64,000 bases of DNA from Edaphobacter sp. 4G125. GTDB taxonomy: Bacteria; Acidobacteriota; Terriglobia; Terriglobales; Acidobacteriaceae. The translations under genes and the position numbers were made by a program. The stretch lies in contig NZ_CP060393.1 in NCBI RefSeq assembly GCF_014274685.1, forward strand, positions 3,655,501 through 3,719,500, given 5' to 3'. This document shows positions 24,383-34,375 of this stretch, piece by piece. Position 1 is the stretch's first letter, and each line of letters begins with the position of its first letter. The notes under the pieces are model-generated. The model worked only from the letters and a program-made list of their open reading frames with translations, made no database searches and had not been told where the DNA came from.

Positions 24383-27355
24383 TTATTTAATATCGCGCCA
24401 GTTCTTCCCTAAGCCGATCTCGGCGACGATGGGGACGGAGAACTCGGCCACGTGTTCCATTTCGTGGCGGACGAGAGTTTCCATCTCTTTAGCCTCTTCG
24501 GGAACAACATCGAAGAGAAGTTCATCGTGGACCTGGAGCGTCATGCGGGAGCGCAGCTTGCGCTGAATGATCTCGGCATCAATACGAATCATCGCGAGCT
24601 TGATGAGATCAGCGGCCGTGCCCTGCAGCGGCGTATTGACGGCGGTACGTTCAGCAAAACCGCGCATGTTGGGATTGCGCGATTGGATATCCGGAATAGG
24701 ACGGACGCGGCCAAAGGACGTGCGAACGGCCTGTTCGCTACGAACGGTTGCCAGGATGGCTTCGATGAAGCGCTGCACACCAGCATAACGTTCAAAATAA
24801 CGCTCAATATATGCGCGCGCCACCTTCTGCTCAATGCCAAGCTGTGCCGCCAATCCAAATGGAGAGATGCCATAGACGATACCGAAATTAACCGCCTTGG
24901 CGCGATTGCGAGTCTCCTTATCCATGGTCGCGGCATCAACCTCGAAGACTTCGGATGCGGTAAGGGTGTGGATGTCTTTACCGGTTCGATAGGCATCGAG
25001 GAGCAATGGGTCCTGAGAGAAGTGGGCCATAAGGCGCAACTCGATCTGCGAGTAGTCGGCCGACATGAGCAGATTGCCTGGCGCCGGAATAAATGCTGCT
25101 CGGATCTCTCGACCTGCGGCAGTACGAATAGGAATGTTCTGCAGATTGGGATTGATAGAGGAGAGCCGCCCTGTGGCTGCACCTACCTGGTTAAACGTGG
25201 TGTGAATGCGTCCGTCAGAGTCGGCAAGCAAAGGTAGCGTGTCAAGGTAAGTGCCTTTGAGCTTCTGGAATTGACGATATTCGAGAACCGACGAGACGAT
25301 CGGGTGATCCTCGGCAAGTTCTTCAAGAACATCTTGCGCAGTTGAGACGACCTTGCCCTTGCCGTACTTCATCGGCTTAGGAAGAAGCATCTTGTTGAAC
25401 AGCACGTCGCCAAGCTGCTTCGGGGAGTTGATATTGAAACGGTGGCCAGATTCCGTATAGATTTTTTCAGCGAGGTTATCGATTTCGACGGCAAGGTGCG
25501 AAGACATTCCACGAAGGAAGTCAGGATCGATACGGACGCCGACCTGCTCCATACGAAGGAGAACGGGGACGAGAGGGAGATCGAGTGTCTCGTAGACGTG
25601 CTGCAAGGGAGAGATATCAGCTCTCTCTCTGCTCCCTGTTTTCTCTTTCTTGTCGGAGAAGAGCATCTCGGTAGTGACTGCTCCGCCAAGTGCGGGATCG
25701 TCGGCAGGAATTGAGTGCTCCGTAGGCGCGTAGTCGGCGATCTGTTGGCCCAATGTGGTGGAGAGACGGACGATAGCCGCTGCGGCTTCGGGCAGACGTT
25801 TGGCGTCGTTGGGATTTTCTTTCGTCGGCTGATGAACGAGAGTGCGGCTGGTGCTGCGTGCGGCTATATCCGGCAAAGTGTGAGAGCTATGTGTCGGATT
25901 GATGAGATAGCTGAGCAGCATAACGTCGTTGCGAACGCCTTGTAGCTGGATATTGTGAGGTTGCAATGCACGCAAGACAGCTTTGAGATCATGGATATCC
26001 TTGGGCAAGGTGCTGTCAGTGAGTGCCTCTTTGATGCCCGGCGTGTCGAGCGGAGCTTCGATTGCAAAATGGTCGTTGACAGCGAGGCCGAGACGGCGCG
26101 CAGGATCCTCTGTTGAAGATGCGGCTACAGGTTTAGGTGTGGCCGTAGGGGCTGCTCCAAAGAGGGACATGTTCTCGGCTGGAGGAGGCTCTAGCTCTGG
26201 AGCGTCTTCAGAATGTTCGGCTGCGATCTCTTCAGCGATGGCCTGGGCATCTTCAAAGATAGCGAGAGCCAAACCGTTGGGTTTGCCAGTTGCAGGATTG
26301 TTGGCTCGCGCCTCGTCGAGCAGATGTTTAACCTGTACTACGGTTGGCTTTGTTTCGTAGGTGATGATAGTGGCGTCCGCGGCCGGAGCAAGTTCTTTAA
26401 GGAGAGTTGTGAACTCGAGTTCGCTGAAGAGCTCGCGGCAGGCGGCGATATCAGGCGTCTGCGTGCGCATCGCATCGAGCGAGTAGTCGATGGGGACTTC
26501 AGTGTGGATGGTGACGAGATCTTTGGAGAGAAGGATATTTTCGCGGTTGTTAGCGAGGGATTCACGATAGGTCTTGCGCTTGATGGAGTCGGGGGTGGCA
26601 GTAGCCGCGGCGATGGCTGCTTCTACTGTGCCGAACTGCTGGATGAGCTCGACAGAGCCCTTGTCGCCAATGCCGGGCGCTCCGGGAATATTGTCGATCG
26701 CGTCGCCGCGGAGCGCCATCACATCAATGACGCGCTCGGGCGGCACACCAAGATTCGCTTCGACGCCAGCGGGATCGAGGATGAGATTATCCTTCGTTGG
26801 ATTGAGGATGGAGACATCTTTAGTGACGAGCTGCATCATGTCTTTGTCGGAGGAAACGACGTAGATGTGGTGTCCGAGAGCAGAGAGCTTGTGCGAAAGC
26901 GTGCCGATGACGTCGTCGGCTTCGAAGCCCTCGTAGTAGAGGATAGGGATGCGGAAGGCTTCAAGGGCGCGGCGGATATAGGGCTGTTGCTGGATAAGGT
27001 CCGGCGGAGTCTCGGTACGGTTAGCCTTGTAGCCGCCATATTCGATGGTCTCGAACTGCTGTGTCTTAATGTTGAACTTTTTGACGTCTTTCATCTGCGC
27101 CGCCATCTCGTTGCGGTGGAGCGGAGCACCAACATCGTAGACCGCGGCAAGATACTCAGGCTGAAAGTCCTTGCGCAGTTTATTGATCATGTTGACGAAG
27201 ACATACGTCGCCGCCGTCGGAATGCCGGTCCGCGTGGACATAGGACGCGACCGCTGCATGGCATGGTAGGCGCGGAAGATGAATGCCATCGAGTCGAGGA
27301 GATAGATCGGCGGCTTGGTGGTCTTTGATTCGGGCTTTGTGGAGGACTTTGCCAT
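24383..27355 (-). CDS. polA: PolA, DNA polymerase I
   Basis: This 990-residue repair and Okazaki-fragment polymerase has an N-terminal 5' nuclease (about residues 15-310; GFEADDVIGTL, SSDKDMMQLV, GDAIDNIPGAPGIGDKG). A middle 3'-5' exonuclease-like domain (about 330-560) lacks the DxE of Exo I and the aspartates of Exo II and III. The C-terminal polymerase has motif A DYSQIELRLMAHFS, motif B RNRAKAVNFGIVYG and motif C VHDELLFD, all intact. Nick translation is expected, but proofreading probably is not. A Pro/Ala/Glu-rich linker lies around residues 385-430. The start is ATG at 27355, with AAAGGG upstream. Confidence 0.96.
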   Translation of the reverse strand: MAKSSTKPESKTTKPPIYLLDSMAFIFRAYHAMQRSRPMSTRTGIPTAATYVFVNMINKLRKDFQPEYLAAVYDVGAPLHRNEMAAQMKDVKKFNIKTQQFETIEYGGYKANRTETPPDLIQQQPYIRRALEAFRIPILYYEGFEADDVIGTLSHKLSALGHHIYVVSSDKDMMQLVTKDVSILNPTKDNLILDPAGVEANLGVPPERVIDVMALRGDAIDNIPGAPGIGDKGSVELIQQFGTVEAAIAAATATPDSIKRKTYRESLANNRENILLSKDLVTIHTEVPIDYSLDAMRTQTPDIAACRELFSELEFTTLLKELAPAADATIITYETKPTVVQVKHLLDEARANNPATGKPNGLALAIFEDAQAIAEEIAAEHSEDAPELEPPPAENMSLFGAAPTATPKPVAASSTEDPARRLGLAVNDHFAIEAPLDTPGIKEALTDSTLPKDIHDLKAVLRALQPHNIQLQGVRNDVMLLSYLINPTHSSHTLPDIAARSTSRTLVHQPTKENPNDAKRLPEAAAAIVRLSTTLGQQIADYAPTEHSIPADDPALGGAVTTEMLFSDKKEKTGSRERADISPLQHVYETLDLPLVPVLLRMEQVGVRIDPDFLRGMSSHLAVEIDNLAEKIYTESGHRFNINSPKQLGDVLFNKMLLPKPMKYGKGKVVSTAQDVLEELAEDHPIVSSVLEYRQFQKLKGTYLDTLPLLADSDGRIHTTFNQVGAATGRLSSINPNLQNIPIRTAAGREIRAAFIPAPGNLLMSADYSQIELRLMAHFSQDPLLLDAYRTGKDIHTLTASEVFEVDAATMDKETRNRAKAVNFGIVYGISPFGLAAQLGIEQKVARAYIERYFERYAGVQRFIEAILATVRSEQAVRTSFGRVRPIPDIQSRNPNMRGFAERTAVNTPLQGTAADLIKLAMIRIDAEIIQRKLRSRMTLQVHDELLFDVVPEEAKEMETLVRHEMEHVAEFSVPIVAEIGLGKNWRDIK

Positions 27356-27426
27356 GACCCTTTGATGTTAGCGCGTTGCGATGGAGAAAGGCACCGACCA
27401 AGAAATGATGCAGATGGAATGAATTT

Positions 27427-28533
27427 CTACAGGATCAGCATGCAGTCACCGTAGGAGAAAAACCGATACCTCTCGCGAACAGCGTGAGCGTATGCGGAGA
27501 GGGTGAACTCTCTACCGGCAAAAGCGCTAACCAACATCAGCAACGTCGACTCAGGCAGATGAAAGTTCGTTAGCAGTCCGCTGACGACACGGAACTGAAC
27601 ACCCGGGCGGATGAAGATGCTAGTCTGGCCGGAGTGCGGGTGTAATTGCAGGCCCGAATGCGGTTCAAAGGCATCCGCAGCAGCAATGTGTGCGCAGTGT
27701 TCGAGTGTACGCGTCGTCGTCGTTCCGGCAGCGATGATGCGACGCCTCTCACGAAGAGCCTTATTGATCGCCTCAGCAGTGGAAGCAGGCAGCGTATAGT
27801 GCTCGGCATGAAGATGGATATCTTCCACGTTTTCGACCCGAACAGGCTGAAAAGTGCCGAGCCCGACGTGCAGTGTGATGGTTTCGATCTGAACTCCGCG
27901 CGCACGTAACTGATCGAGAATCTCCGGGGTGAAGTGCAATCCTGCGGTAGGAGCAGCTGCGGAGCCGGACTCATGATTGTAGACGGTCTGGTAACGATCG
28001 CGGTCCTCTGGGGTATCACCACGGTGAATATACGGCGGCAGCGGCATATGGCCGATGCGATCCAGAATGGCGCGAAACTCTAGCGTAGGAGCAAATCGTA
28101 AGGTTCGTTCACCATAGTCAGCAGCTGCAATCACCTCGGCTTCAAGCAGCGGTGCCGAATCATCGTGAGCCGCAAAATGAAGACGTTCGCCGGGCTGAAC
28201 CTTGCGGCCAGGACGGACGAGCGCGGCCCATTCGTGCTCGCTGAGCTGTTGCGTCAGTAGCACTTCGATACGTCCTGAAGGATCCGGCGAACTTGCCTGA
28301 GTATTTCGCCCGCGAGCCCGGGTGGCATAGAGCCTCGCAGGAATGACCCGGCTGTTATTAAGAATGAGAAGGTCGCCCGGTTGGAGAATTTCGGGAAGGT
28401 TACGAAAGAAATTGTCCCGGTATTCACGTTTGGAACGGTTAAGTACGAGCATACGGCTGGAGCCGCGAACCGCTGGCGGAGACTGCGCGATGAGTTCTTC
28501 AGGGAGATCGAAATGGAAGTCAGCTACGCGCAC
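27427..28533 (-). CDS. queA: QueA, S-adenosylmethionine:tRNA ribosyltransferase-isomerase
   Basis: This 368-residue enzyme transfers and isomerises the ribose of SAM onto preQ1 at tRNA position 34, giving epoxyqueuosine. The N-terminus [15 protein letters not shown] (about 6-20), [10 protein letters not shown] near 59, [13 protein letters not shown] near 229 and [19 protein letters not shown] near 322 are diagnostic. The start is GTG at 28533, which overlaps the last base of the upstream acyltransferase stop codon, so the two form an operon. tgt, queF and other queuosine genes are not in the window. Confidence 0.95.
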   Translation of the reverse strand: MRVADFHFDLPEELIAQSPPAVRGSSRMLVLNRSKREYRDNFFRNLPEILQPGDLLILNNSRVIPARLYATRARGRNTQASSPDPSGRIEVLLTQQLSEHEWAALVRPGRKVQPGERLHFAAHDDSAPLLEAEVIAAADYGERTLRFAPTLEFRAILDRIGHMPLPPYIHRGDTPEDRDRYQTVYNHESGSAAAPTAGLHFTPEILDQLRARGVQIETITLHVGLGTFQPVRVENVEDIHLHAEHYTLPASTAEAINKALRERRRIIAAGTTTTRTLEHCAHIAAADAFEPHSGLQLHPHSGQTSIFIRPGVQFRVVSGLLTNFHLPESTLLMLVSAFAGREFTLSAYAHAVRERYRFFSYGDCMLIL

Positions 28534-29186
28534 TACTTTGATTCTAGTGTGTAGGATTCCGCAAGTGCAGTGGCACGGTCGAGTGCAGACTGAACGGCCT
28601 GTTGTTCGGCAGGAGCGGGAACGGTCCAGGCGACGGTGACCTTGGAGAAAGGCTTAGGAATCATGAAGCCGTCCCAAGAGCGAAGAGTCCAGGCGCGGTG
28701 CGGGTGAAGATAGACGGCCCCCACGGGCGCGTCGACGAGGGCTGCAAGCTGAGTGACGCCAGGCTTAGCCTTCTGCGCAGGACCACGCGGACCGTCCGCC
28801 GTAATTGCAATGTAGTTGTTCTCGTAATAAGCCCGCTGCAGATTGCGTAGCCCTACGGCTCCATCCCGAGAGCTGGATCCCCGCACAGCCACAAAACCGA
28901 GCCGTTCCACCGTGCGGGCAATCAGTTCGCCATCAAAACTGCGGCTAATGAGGATGTGAAGATTTCCATTGCGAAAGCGCCAGGCACACGCCAACAGACA
29001 GCGATGCCAGATGGCATAGATGAGCGGCGGAGGCGTGTGATACTGCGGAGTCATGCCTGGCTCGCAGATATCTTCGTAGCGAAGCGTAACCCCAAGCAAA
29101 CAGATAATCATGTACGCCAGCGGAGGAACGATGGCGAGCATAATGCGCTGCTTGAAAGAGTAGGGTTGTGCGGATGGCTCTGGCAC
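28533..29186 (-). CDS. Lysophospholipid acyltransferase family protein (DUF374)
   Basis: This is a 217-residue protein with an N-terminal membrane segment (about 17-36). The acyltransferase core shows IWHRCLLAC (about 59-67), a short form of the family His motif, then [19 protein letters not shown] (about 80-98), VRGSSSRDG (about 100-108) and [16 protein letters not shown] (about 128-143). These are DUF374 signatures, related to LpxL-type lipid A and lysophospholipid acyltransferases. The acyl acceptor is unknown. The start is ATG at 29186. It overlaps queA by one base. Confidence 0.82.
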   Translation of the reverse strand: MPEPSAQPYSFKQRIMLAIVPPLAYMIICLLGVTLRYEDICEPGMTPQYHTPPPLIYAIWHRCLLACAWRFRNGNLHILISRSFDGELIARTVERLGFVAVRGSSSRDGAVGLRNLQRAYYENNYIAITADGPRGPAQKAKPGVTQLAALVDAPVGAVYLHPHRAWTLRSWDGFMIPKPFSKVTVAWTVPAPAEQQAVQSALDRATALAESYTLESK

Positions 29187-29206
29187 GTCAATGAGTGTAG
29201 TTCAGC

Positions 29207-30445
29207 TTAGCTGTATTTGAGCCAGCGCATGATCTCCGGCAGGGTTGGCCGTTTGCCGTACATGAGAATACCGACACGATAGATACGGCTGGCTACCCAA
29301 AGGATGGCATAAATCGTCACGAGCATCAGAATGATCGAAAGGGCGATTTCCCATGCCGGCGGAGTAGCCAGAGAGATACGCAGGTACATGATAAGTGGCG
29401 CGCAGAACGGGATCAGCGAGATAACGCGGGCAATCAGTCCGCTTGGATTGGTGATCACTGGGGCCAACGCAAACATGCAGCCCGCCAGCGGCATCACTAG
29501 GAACATATTGAGCTGCTGTAGCTCTTGTTCCGAGTTGACCATTGCTCCAAGCGCGGCGGCGATAGAGGAGTACAGCAGGTACCCGAGCAGGAAGTAGACC
29601 ACAAAAAAGATAATCTGCATCGGACTCAATGAAACGTGGACCTTTCCTCCTGCGATCGCTCCCATTAGCGAGCTGCTGGTCAGCAGAATCGCTGTTAGCA
29701 GCCACACTGCAACCTGGGTGAGACCAACGGAGCCTACGCCGATGACTTTGCCAGCCATCATTTCCTCTGGCTTGATTGTCGCCAGCAACACTTCGAAAAC
29801 ACGCGAGGTCTTCTCTTCGATGATGGAGCGAGCAACGTTCATCCCATAGAGCAGAATGACCATGTACATGAGGAAGAAGAGCACATAGATGGCAACAAAG
29901 CTTGAGGTGGTATCGGCATTTTTGCCCGCCTGGGTTGTATCTACCTTGACGGGCTGCATCAGAGCATTCACCTCTTGTGCAACTACACCATCATGAGTAA
30001 GCCGCTCACGCATCAATACTGTGCGGAGCGCAGAAGTGATGGCACTCTTGGTGCCAAAATCTGCCGTAGAACGCGGCGTATAAGCGAAGCTGGGACGCTC
30101 GTTGGGGCTGGATGCCGGAGTAATCCAGAGATAACCATCGAGCTGCTTATCAACCAGCATGGAATCGAGCGTGGCTCGGGTGGAACTATTGCCCGGCGAG
30201 ATCACATCGACGGTCATCTCGCTATCTTTGCCGTTCTCAAGCTCTTTCTGGAGATCAGTCGCCAATAATTGATCCGCCGAGACGATCGTAATGTGCGAGG
30301 TTGACTTGGATTTGCTGCCTGCAAGGATCGAACCGACAATTCCTCCGCCCATCAGCAGCGGGATCATCAGTGTAGAGATAAGGAACGCCTTCGTGCGAAC
30401 ACGCTCCAGATACTCGCGCTTCGCGATGAGAAAGATATTATGCAT
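29207..30445 (-). CDS. ABC-2 family transporter permease (NatB-like)
   Basis: This 412-residue permease begins MHNIFLIAKREYLERVRTK, followed by a first helix, a large extracytoplasmic domain (about residues 45-180) and five or six further helices (about 180-400). This is the layout of the NatB/YhaP exporters. The substrate is unknown; Na+ or a lipophilic compound is possible. Its start (ATG 30445) overlaps the end of the ATPase gene by 8 bases, so the pair form one transporter. Confidence 0.88.
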   Translation of the reverse strand: MHNIFLIAKREYLERVRTKAFLISTLMIPLLMGGGIVGSILAGSKSKSTSHITIVSADQLLATDLQKELENGKDSEMTVDVISPGNSSTRATLDSMLVDKQLDGYLWITPASSPNERPSFAYTPRSTADFGTKSAITSALRTVLMRERLTHDGVVAQEVNALMQPVKVDTTQAGKNADTTSSFVAIYVLFFLMYMVILLYGMNVARSIIEEKTSRVFEVLLATIKPEEMMAGKVIGVGSVGLTQVAVWLLTAILLTSSSLMGAIAGGKVHVSLSPMQIIFFVVYFLLGYLLYSSIAAALGAMVNSEQELQQLNMFLVMPLAGCMFALAPVITNPSGLIARVISLIPFCAPLIMYLRISLATPPAWEIALSIILMLVTIYAILWVASRIYRVGILMYGKRPTLPEIMRWLKYS

Positions 30446-31340
30446 CGACGCGATCTCCTACAGATTCGATAAAAATCTCTTCGAGCGTCGGTTCCATCAC
30501 CTCAAAACGCGAGATGCGGGCTTTCGACACCGCCTCAGCCAACAGGTGCTGCGCGTCTGCACCATCACAGAGCTTGATCTCAGCCATACCGTTGTAGTTC
30601 TTTGCGCTCTCGACCGAAGAGTTGTTCAGGAAGGAAGCATCTCCTTCAAAGACCATCTGGACACGGTTCTTCGGATAGCGGGACTTGATCTCCTGCATTG
30701 CGCCGGAGAGGACGAGATGGCCTCGGTGGATAAGACAAATGGAATCGCAGAGCTTTTCGACCTGATCCATGCGGTGCGTTGAGAAGAGCACCGTCCTCCC
30801 CTGCTTGTTTAGCTCAAGCAAAGTATCCTGCAGGAGCGATGCATTGACTGGATCGAGACCGCTGAACGGCTCGTCCATAATGATGAGTTCAGGATCATGC
30901 AGTAATGCAGCGATAAATTGGATCTTCTGCTGCATGCCCTTCGAGAGCTCTTCGGTCTTTTTAGGGATCGCCTCGATAATCTCCATGCGTTCGCACCACG
31001 AATGGGCGCGCTTGCTGGCTGTTGTCGCATCCAAGCCATGAAGCTGGCCGAGGAAGATGAGCTGATCGATCACCTTCATCTTCTTGTAAAGTCCGCGTTC
31101 TTCCGGCAGATAACCAACTCGGTGAAGGTTTTTGCGGTCAAACGACTGATCAAACAAGGTGACCGAACCAGAGTCTGGAACTGTCATCCCGATCATCATG
31201 CGGATAGAGGAGGTCTTACCGGAGCCGTTTGGACCGAGCAGGCCGAACATGCTTCCCTGCTCGATACGGAAGCTGAGATCATCGACAGCTACTTTTATGT
31301 CGAAAGCCTTGCGGACCTTGTGAAGTTCAACGATCGCCAT
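30438..31340 (-). CDS. ABC transporter ATP-binding protein (NatA-like)
   Basis: This 300-residue ATPase has Walker A GPNGSGKTS near residues 35-43, Q-loop YLPEERGLYKKM, signature segment ELSKGMQQKIQF near 129-140, Walker B LIIMDEPFSGLDP near 151-163, and the H-loop STHRMDQ. A DUF4162-type C-terminal extension (about 215-295) is common in NatA-like exporters. It is the partner of the permease just downstream (8-base overlap). The start is ATG at 31340. Confidence 0.92.
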   Translation of the reverse strand: MAIVELHKVRKAFDIKVAVDDLSFRIEQGSMFGLLGPNGSGKTSSIRMMIGMTVPDSGSVTLFDQSFDRKNLHRVGYLPEERGLYKKMKVIDQLIFLGQLHGLDATTASKRAHSWCERMEIIEAIPKKTEELSKGMQQKIQFIAALLHDPELIIMDEPFSGLDPVNASLLQDTLLELNKQGRTVLFSTHRMDQVEKLCDSICLIHRGHLVLSGAMQEIKSRYPKNRVQMVFEGDASFLNNSSVESAKNYNGMAEIKLCDGADAQHLLAEAVSKARISRFEVMEPTLEEIFIESVGDRVDA

Positions 31341-31458
31341 GGAAATCTATGCCAGTTTAGCAGGAGAACATGGCAGGCACTGGTTTCATGACCACCTCCG
31401 ACCGACTTCCTCTCCCCGGGTTTCCTTCCTCTCCAGAGCAGCTTGGTAGCATCAGACT

Positions 31459-33846
31459 GTGCTCGAACTTTCGACTCCAATCAAATTCATCAAACGTGTC
31501 GGAGAACGGATCGCCGAAGATTTGGCGAAACGCGGAGTCGAAACAGTCGAAGACCTGCTTTATCACCTGCCTTTTCGCTATGAAGACCGGCTCAATCCGC
31601 TACCGATCCGCGATCTGAAGGCCGGAGCGATGGCCTCAATCATCGGTGAAGTCCGCGGTTCCGTCCTGTTACGAACGCGGTCGATGCCGATCTTTGAGAT
31701 GACGGTTGGCCAGAACTTAGACACCGTCAAGTGCATCTGGTTTCACGGTAACTATCTAAAAGACAAGTTTCGCGCTGGGCAGATGGTGGCTCTTTACGGC
31801 AAGCTCGAAGCCTCGCGATCGACCGCCGGAAAGTTCAAGATGATTCAGCCGCAGTTTGAGATCCTTCCAACGATGGACTCTCCTGAAGCGGAGTTTGTTT
31901 CACTGGAAGTAGGACGCATCGTTCCTGTCTATGAGTTCCTGGGGGGGACGACCGTATGGGGAGCGAAACTAACCTCACGCTGGCTGCGGAGAGTGATCTG
32001 GACTCTGCTGGAGGAGTTGGGAAGCCAGCAAGCCAACAAGCTGGGCGGTCAGTCGGTCAGCGCGGTCCCTGAGACTCTGCCAGATGTCATGCTCGAAAGA
32101 TTGGGTCTACCGAACCGATTAGAAGCTCTACGGGCAACACACTTTCCTGAAGCTGGAACTCCAATCGCCGAGCTGATGTCGGCAGCCACTCCAGCACACC
32201 GCAGACTGATCTTCGAGGAACTCTTCTATCTCGAGCTTGGTCTTGAGCTGAAGCGCCGCAGGATGCGCGAACGCGAAGGAATCGCCTTTACAACCGGAGA
32301 AAATGTGCGCCGGGCGATTAAGCAGATCCTCCCCTTTCATCCCACCGCCGCACAAAAGCGCGTGCTGGGAGAGATTGCGGCGGATATGCGGAAAGCGCAA
32401 CCCATGCGCCGTCTGCTGCAAGGCGATGTAGGCTCCGGCAAAACGATTGTCGCCATGCAGGCTGCCTTGATTTCCATTGAGAATGGTTATCAGGTGGCCT
32501 TGATGGCGCCTACAGAGATTCTGGCGACACAACACTATCTTTCTGCGCGCAAGCTTCTGGGCGATGCACTTTCGCCGCATACTGGCCGACCCTATCGCAT
32601 TACTCTGCTGACTGGTTCTCTTGACGATGCGGCGAAGCGAGAAGCTCGAGGGAGAATCTTTCGCGGTGAGACCGATCTGGCGATCGGGACCCATGCCTTG
32701 ATCGAGGAAAAGGTCGACTTCGACAATCTCGGACTGGTCATCGTAGACGAACAACATCGTTTCGGCGTGCAGCAACGGTTTCAGCTGATGAAGAAGCCAG
32801 GCTCGGATGGGCACTCTGCGGAGCCCGACGTATTGGTGATGACTGCGACACCAATCCCGCGCACGCTTGCTCTGACCCTCTATGGCGATCTTGAGACGAG
32901 CGTGATCGACGAGCTACCTCCAGGACGTACCCCTATCGTTACGCGGCGAACGACCGAAGAGCGAGCAGAGGACGTCTGGCAGTTTGTCCGCAAACAGGTT
33001 GCCGCAGGGCAGCAGGCGTATATCGTCTATCCGGTCATAGAAGGTGCAAAAGATGATCAGCCGGAGCTTGATTTTGCGCAGGATCCTGATGAAGAGGCAA
33101 AGACAATCGCAGCTTCTTCGATTTCACCCTTGCACCGCAAAGGCTCTGCTGAGGATGACACAAAACGGAAAAGCGGGAAAAAGGTCAAAGGAAAAACGGA
33201 AAAGAAGGCTGAAAAATTATTCGCTTCGAAGAAAGCTTTGCGCGCCGCAAGCGACATGTACGAAGAACTGCGCACTGGAGCCCTCTCCGGACTTCGTCTG
33301 GGCCTGCTGCATGGACGCATGAACGCCAACGATAAAGAGATCACCATGCGCCAGTTTCAGCGTGGTGAGATTGATGTTCTGATCGCAACAACAGTCATCG
33401 AAGTTGGCGTCGATGTCCCGAACGCATCCGTCATGGTCATCGAACACGCCGAACGCTTTGGCCTGGCACAGCTGCATCAGCTTCGTGGACGTGTAGGCCG
33501 TGGTGCAGCCAAGAGTTACTGCATTCTGATGACCGGCAGCAGTGTCAGCGAACAGGCAGAAGATCGTCTGAATGCTATGGTTTCGACCCAAAATGGCTTC
33601 GAACTTGCAGAGTTCGACCTAGAGCAACGAGGCCCCGGCGAGTTTTTCGGCACCCGCCAAGCCGGAATGCCGGAGTTTCGCGTGGCCAATCTCATTCGAG
33701 ACCGCAAGATCTTGGAGTTGGCCAAGATCGAGGCCTCGCGATTTGTCGAAAAACCTGACCCTGCAATCTCACAAGGAGAACGCGATGCTGTCTGGACGCG
33801 CCTCAAACAGCAGTGGCAACGGCGCTATGGATTAGTTGAAGCGTAA
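31459..33846 (+). CDS. recG: RecG, ATP-dependent DNA helicase
   Basis: This is a 795-residue branch-migration helicase for Holliday junctions and stalled forks. The N-terminal wedge/OB domain spans about 1-260. Helicase motifs are GDVGSGKTIVAMQAAL (Walker A, about 322-337), VDEQHRFG, MTATPIPRTLAL and LHQLRGRVGRG. Between domains 2 and 3 of the motor, near residues 530-600, there is a Lys/Glu-rich insertion of about 60 residues not typical of RecG, just before the conserved MYEEL segment. The start is GTG at 31459. A terminator follows the stop. Confidence 0.95.
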   Translation: MLELSTPIKFIKRVGERIAEDLAKRGVETVEDLLYHLPFRYEDRLNPLPIRDLKAGAMASIIGEVRGSVLLRTRSMPIFEMTVGQNLDTVKCIWFHGNYLKDKFRAGQMVALYGKLEASRSTAGKFKMIQPQFEILPTMDSPEAEFVSLEVGRIVPVYEFLGGTTVWGAKLTSRWLRRVIWTLLEELGSQQANKLGGQSVSAVPETLPDVMLERLGLPNRLEALRATHFPEAGTPIAELMSAATPAHRRLIFEELFYLELGLELKRRRMREREGIAFTTGENVRRAIKQILPFHPTAAQKRVLGEIAADMRKAQPMRRLLQGDVGSGKTIVAMQAALISIENGYQVALMAPTEILATQHYLSARKLLGDALSPHTGRPYRITLLTGSLDDAAKREARGRIFRGETDLAIGTHALIEEKVDFDNLGLVIVDEQHRFGVQQRFQLMKKPGSDGHSAEPDVLVMTATPIPRTLALTLYGDLETSVIDELPPGRTPIVTRRTTEERAEDVWQFVRKQVAAGQQAYIVYPVIEGAKDDQPELDFAQDPDEEAKTIAASSISPLHRKGSAEDDTKRKSGKKVKGKTEKKAEKLFASKKALRAASDMYEELRTGALSGLRLGLLHGRMNANDKEITMRQFQRGEIDVLIATTVIEVGVDVPNASVMVIEHAERFGLAQLHQLRGRVGRGAAKSYCILMTGSSVSEQAEDRLNAMVSTQNGFELAEFDLEQRGPGEFFGTRQAGMPEFRVANLIRDRKILELAKIEASRFVEKPDPAISQGERDAVWTRLKQQWQRRYGLVEA

Positions 33847-33850
33847 ACGA

Positions 33851-33884
33851 GGAAAGAACAGGGCTATCCCCTGCTCTCCTTTTT
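33851..33884 (+). terminator. Terminator of recG
   Basis: A hairpin centred on CAGGG/CCCTG, extended by GGA...TCC pairs, is followed by TTTTT, just after the recG stop and before the convergent response regulator. Confidence 0.5.
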
Positions 33885-33895
33885 CGCTTCTCTCG

Positions 33896-34375
33896 TTACG
33901 AAGCCATCGCGGCCACACCCACAGGCCGCTGGATTTGGTGATACTTCTTGGGCCCGCGCTTACGGGCAACCAGCACGCGAATACGTTCAATCATCTCTGC
34001 GGGAGAGTTAGCTCCCTTCGGGAGAAATACGTCGGCACAGCACGCACGCTCTGAAGCCCCCATCGTCCCGGAGACGATCATTGCGGGAAGCGCAGGCTGA
34101 AGTTGTTTGGCGCGACGGACGAGTTCATTGCCATCCATCTGAGGCATGTTCATATCGCTCAGCAGCAGATCTAGAGATCCCGGAGCGGATTGCTCTACCA
34201 CCTCAAGAGCATGATGGGGAGTGAGCGCCGGGATCACACGATAACCGCGAGTTTCAAGGAGAAAGGTGCGGACAGAGAGGGCTTGTTCATTGTCGTCTAC
34301 ACAGAGGATCGTCTTCTTAGGGCGCAAAGCTGTCTCGCTTCTGCCGGTGGTCGCCGGCGGATGAGCCAGGGACAC
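33896..34375 (-). CDS. Receiver-domain response regulator (CheY-like, no output domain)
   Basis: This 159-residue protein consists of a single receiver domain (about residues 20-145). Acidic pocket residues are in CVDDNEQ (about 25-31), the phosphoacceptor Asp is in LLSDMNMPQMDG near residue 73, the Thr/Ser switch is VSGT near 101, and the Lys is in FLPKG near 118. No DNA-binding or enzymatic output domain is present, so it probably signals through a partner. The start is uncertain: GTG at 34375 lies inside a strong hairpin and has no ribosome site; TTG at 34327 (MRPKKTIL) is an alternative. No histidine kinase is adjacent. Confidence 0.82.
   Translation of the reverse strand: MSLAHPPATTGRSETALRPKKTILCVDDNEQALSVRTFLLETRGYRVIPALTPHHALEVVEQSAPGSLDLLLSDMNMPQMDGNELVRRAKQLQPALPAMIVSGTMGASERACCADVFLPKGANSPAEMIERIRVLVARKRGPKKYHQIQRPVGVAAMAS

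Noticed and set aside
26213..27328. A 371-residue plus-strand open frame opposite polA
   Set aside because: It is a shadow frame created by codon bias of polA; no homologous motif is visible.
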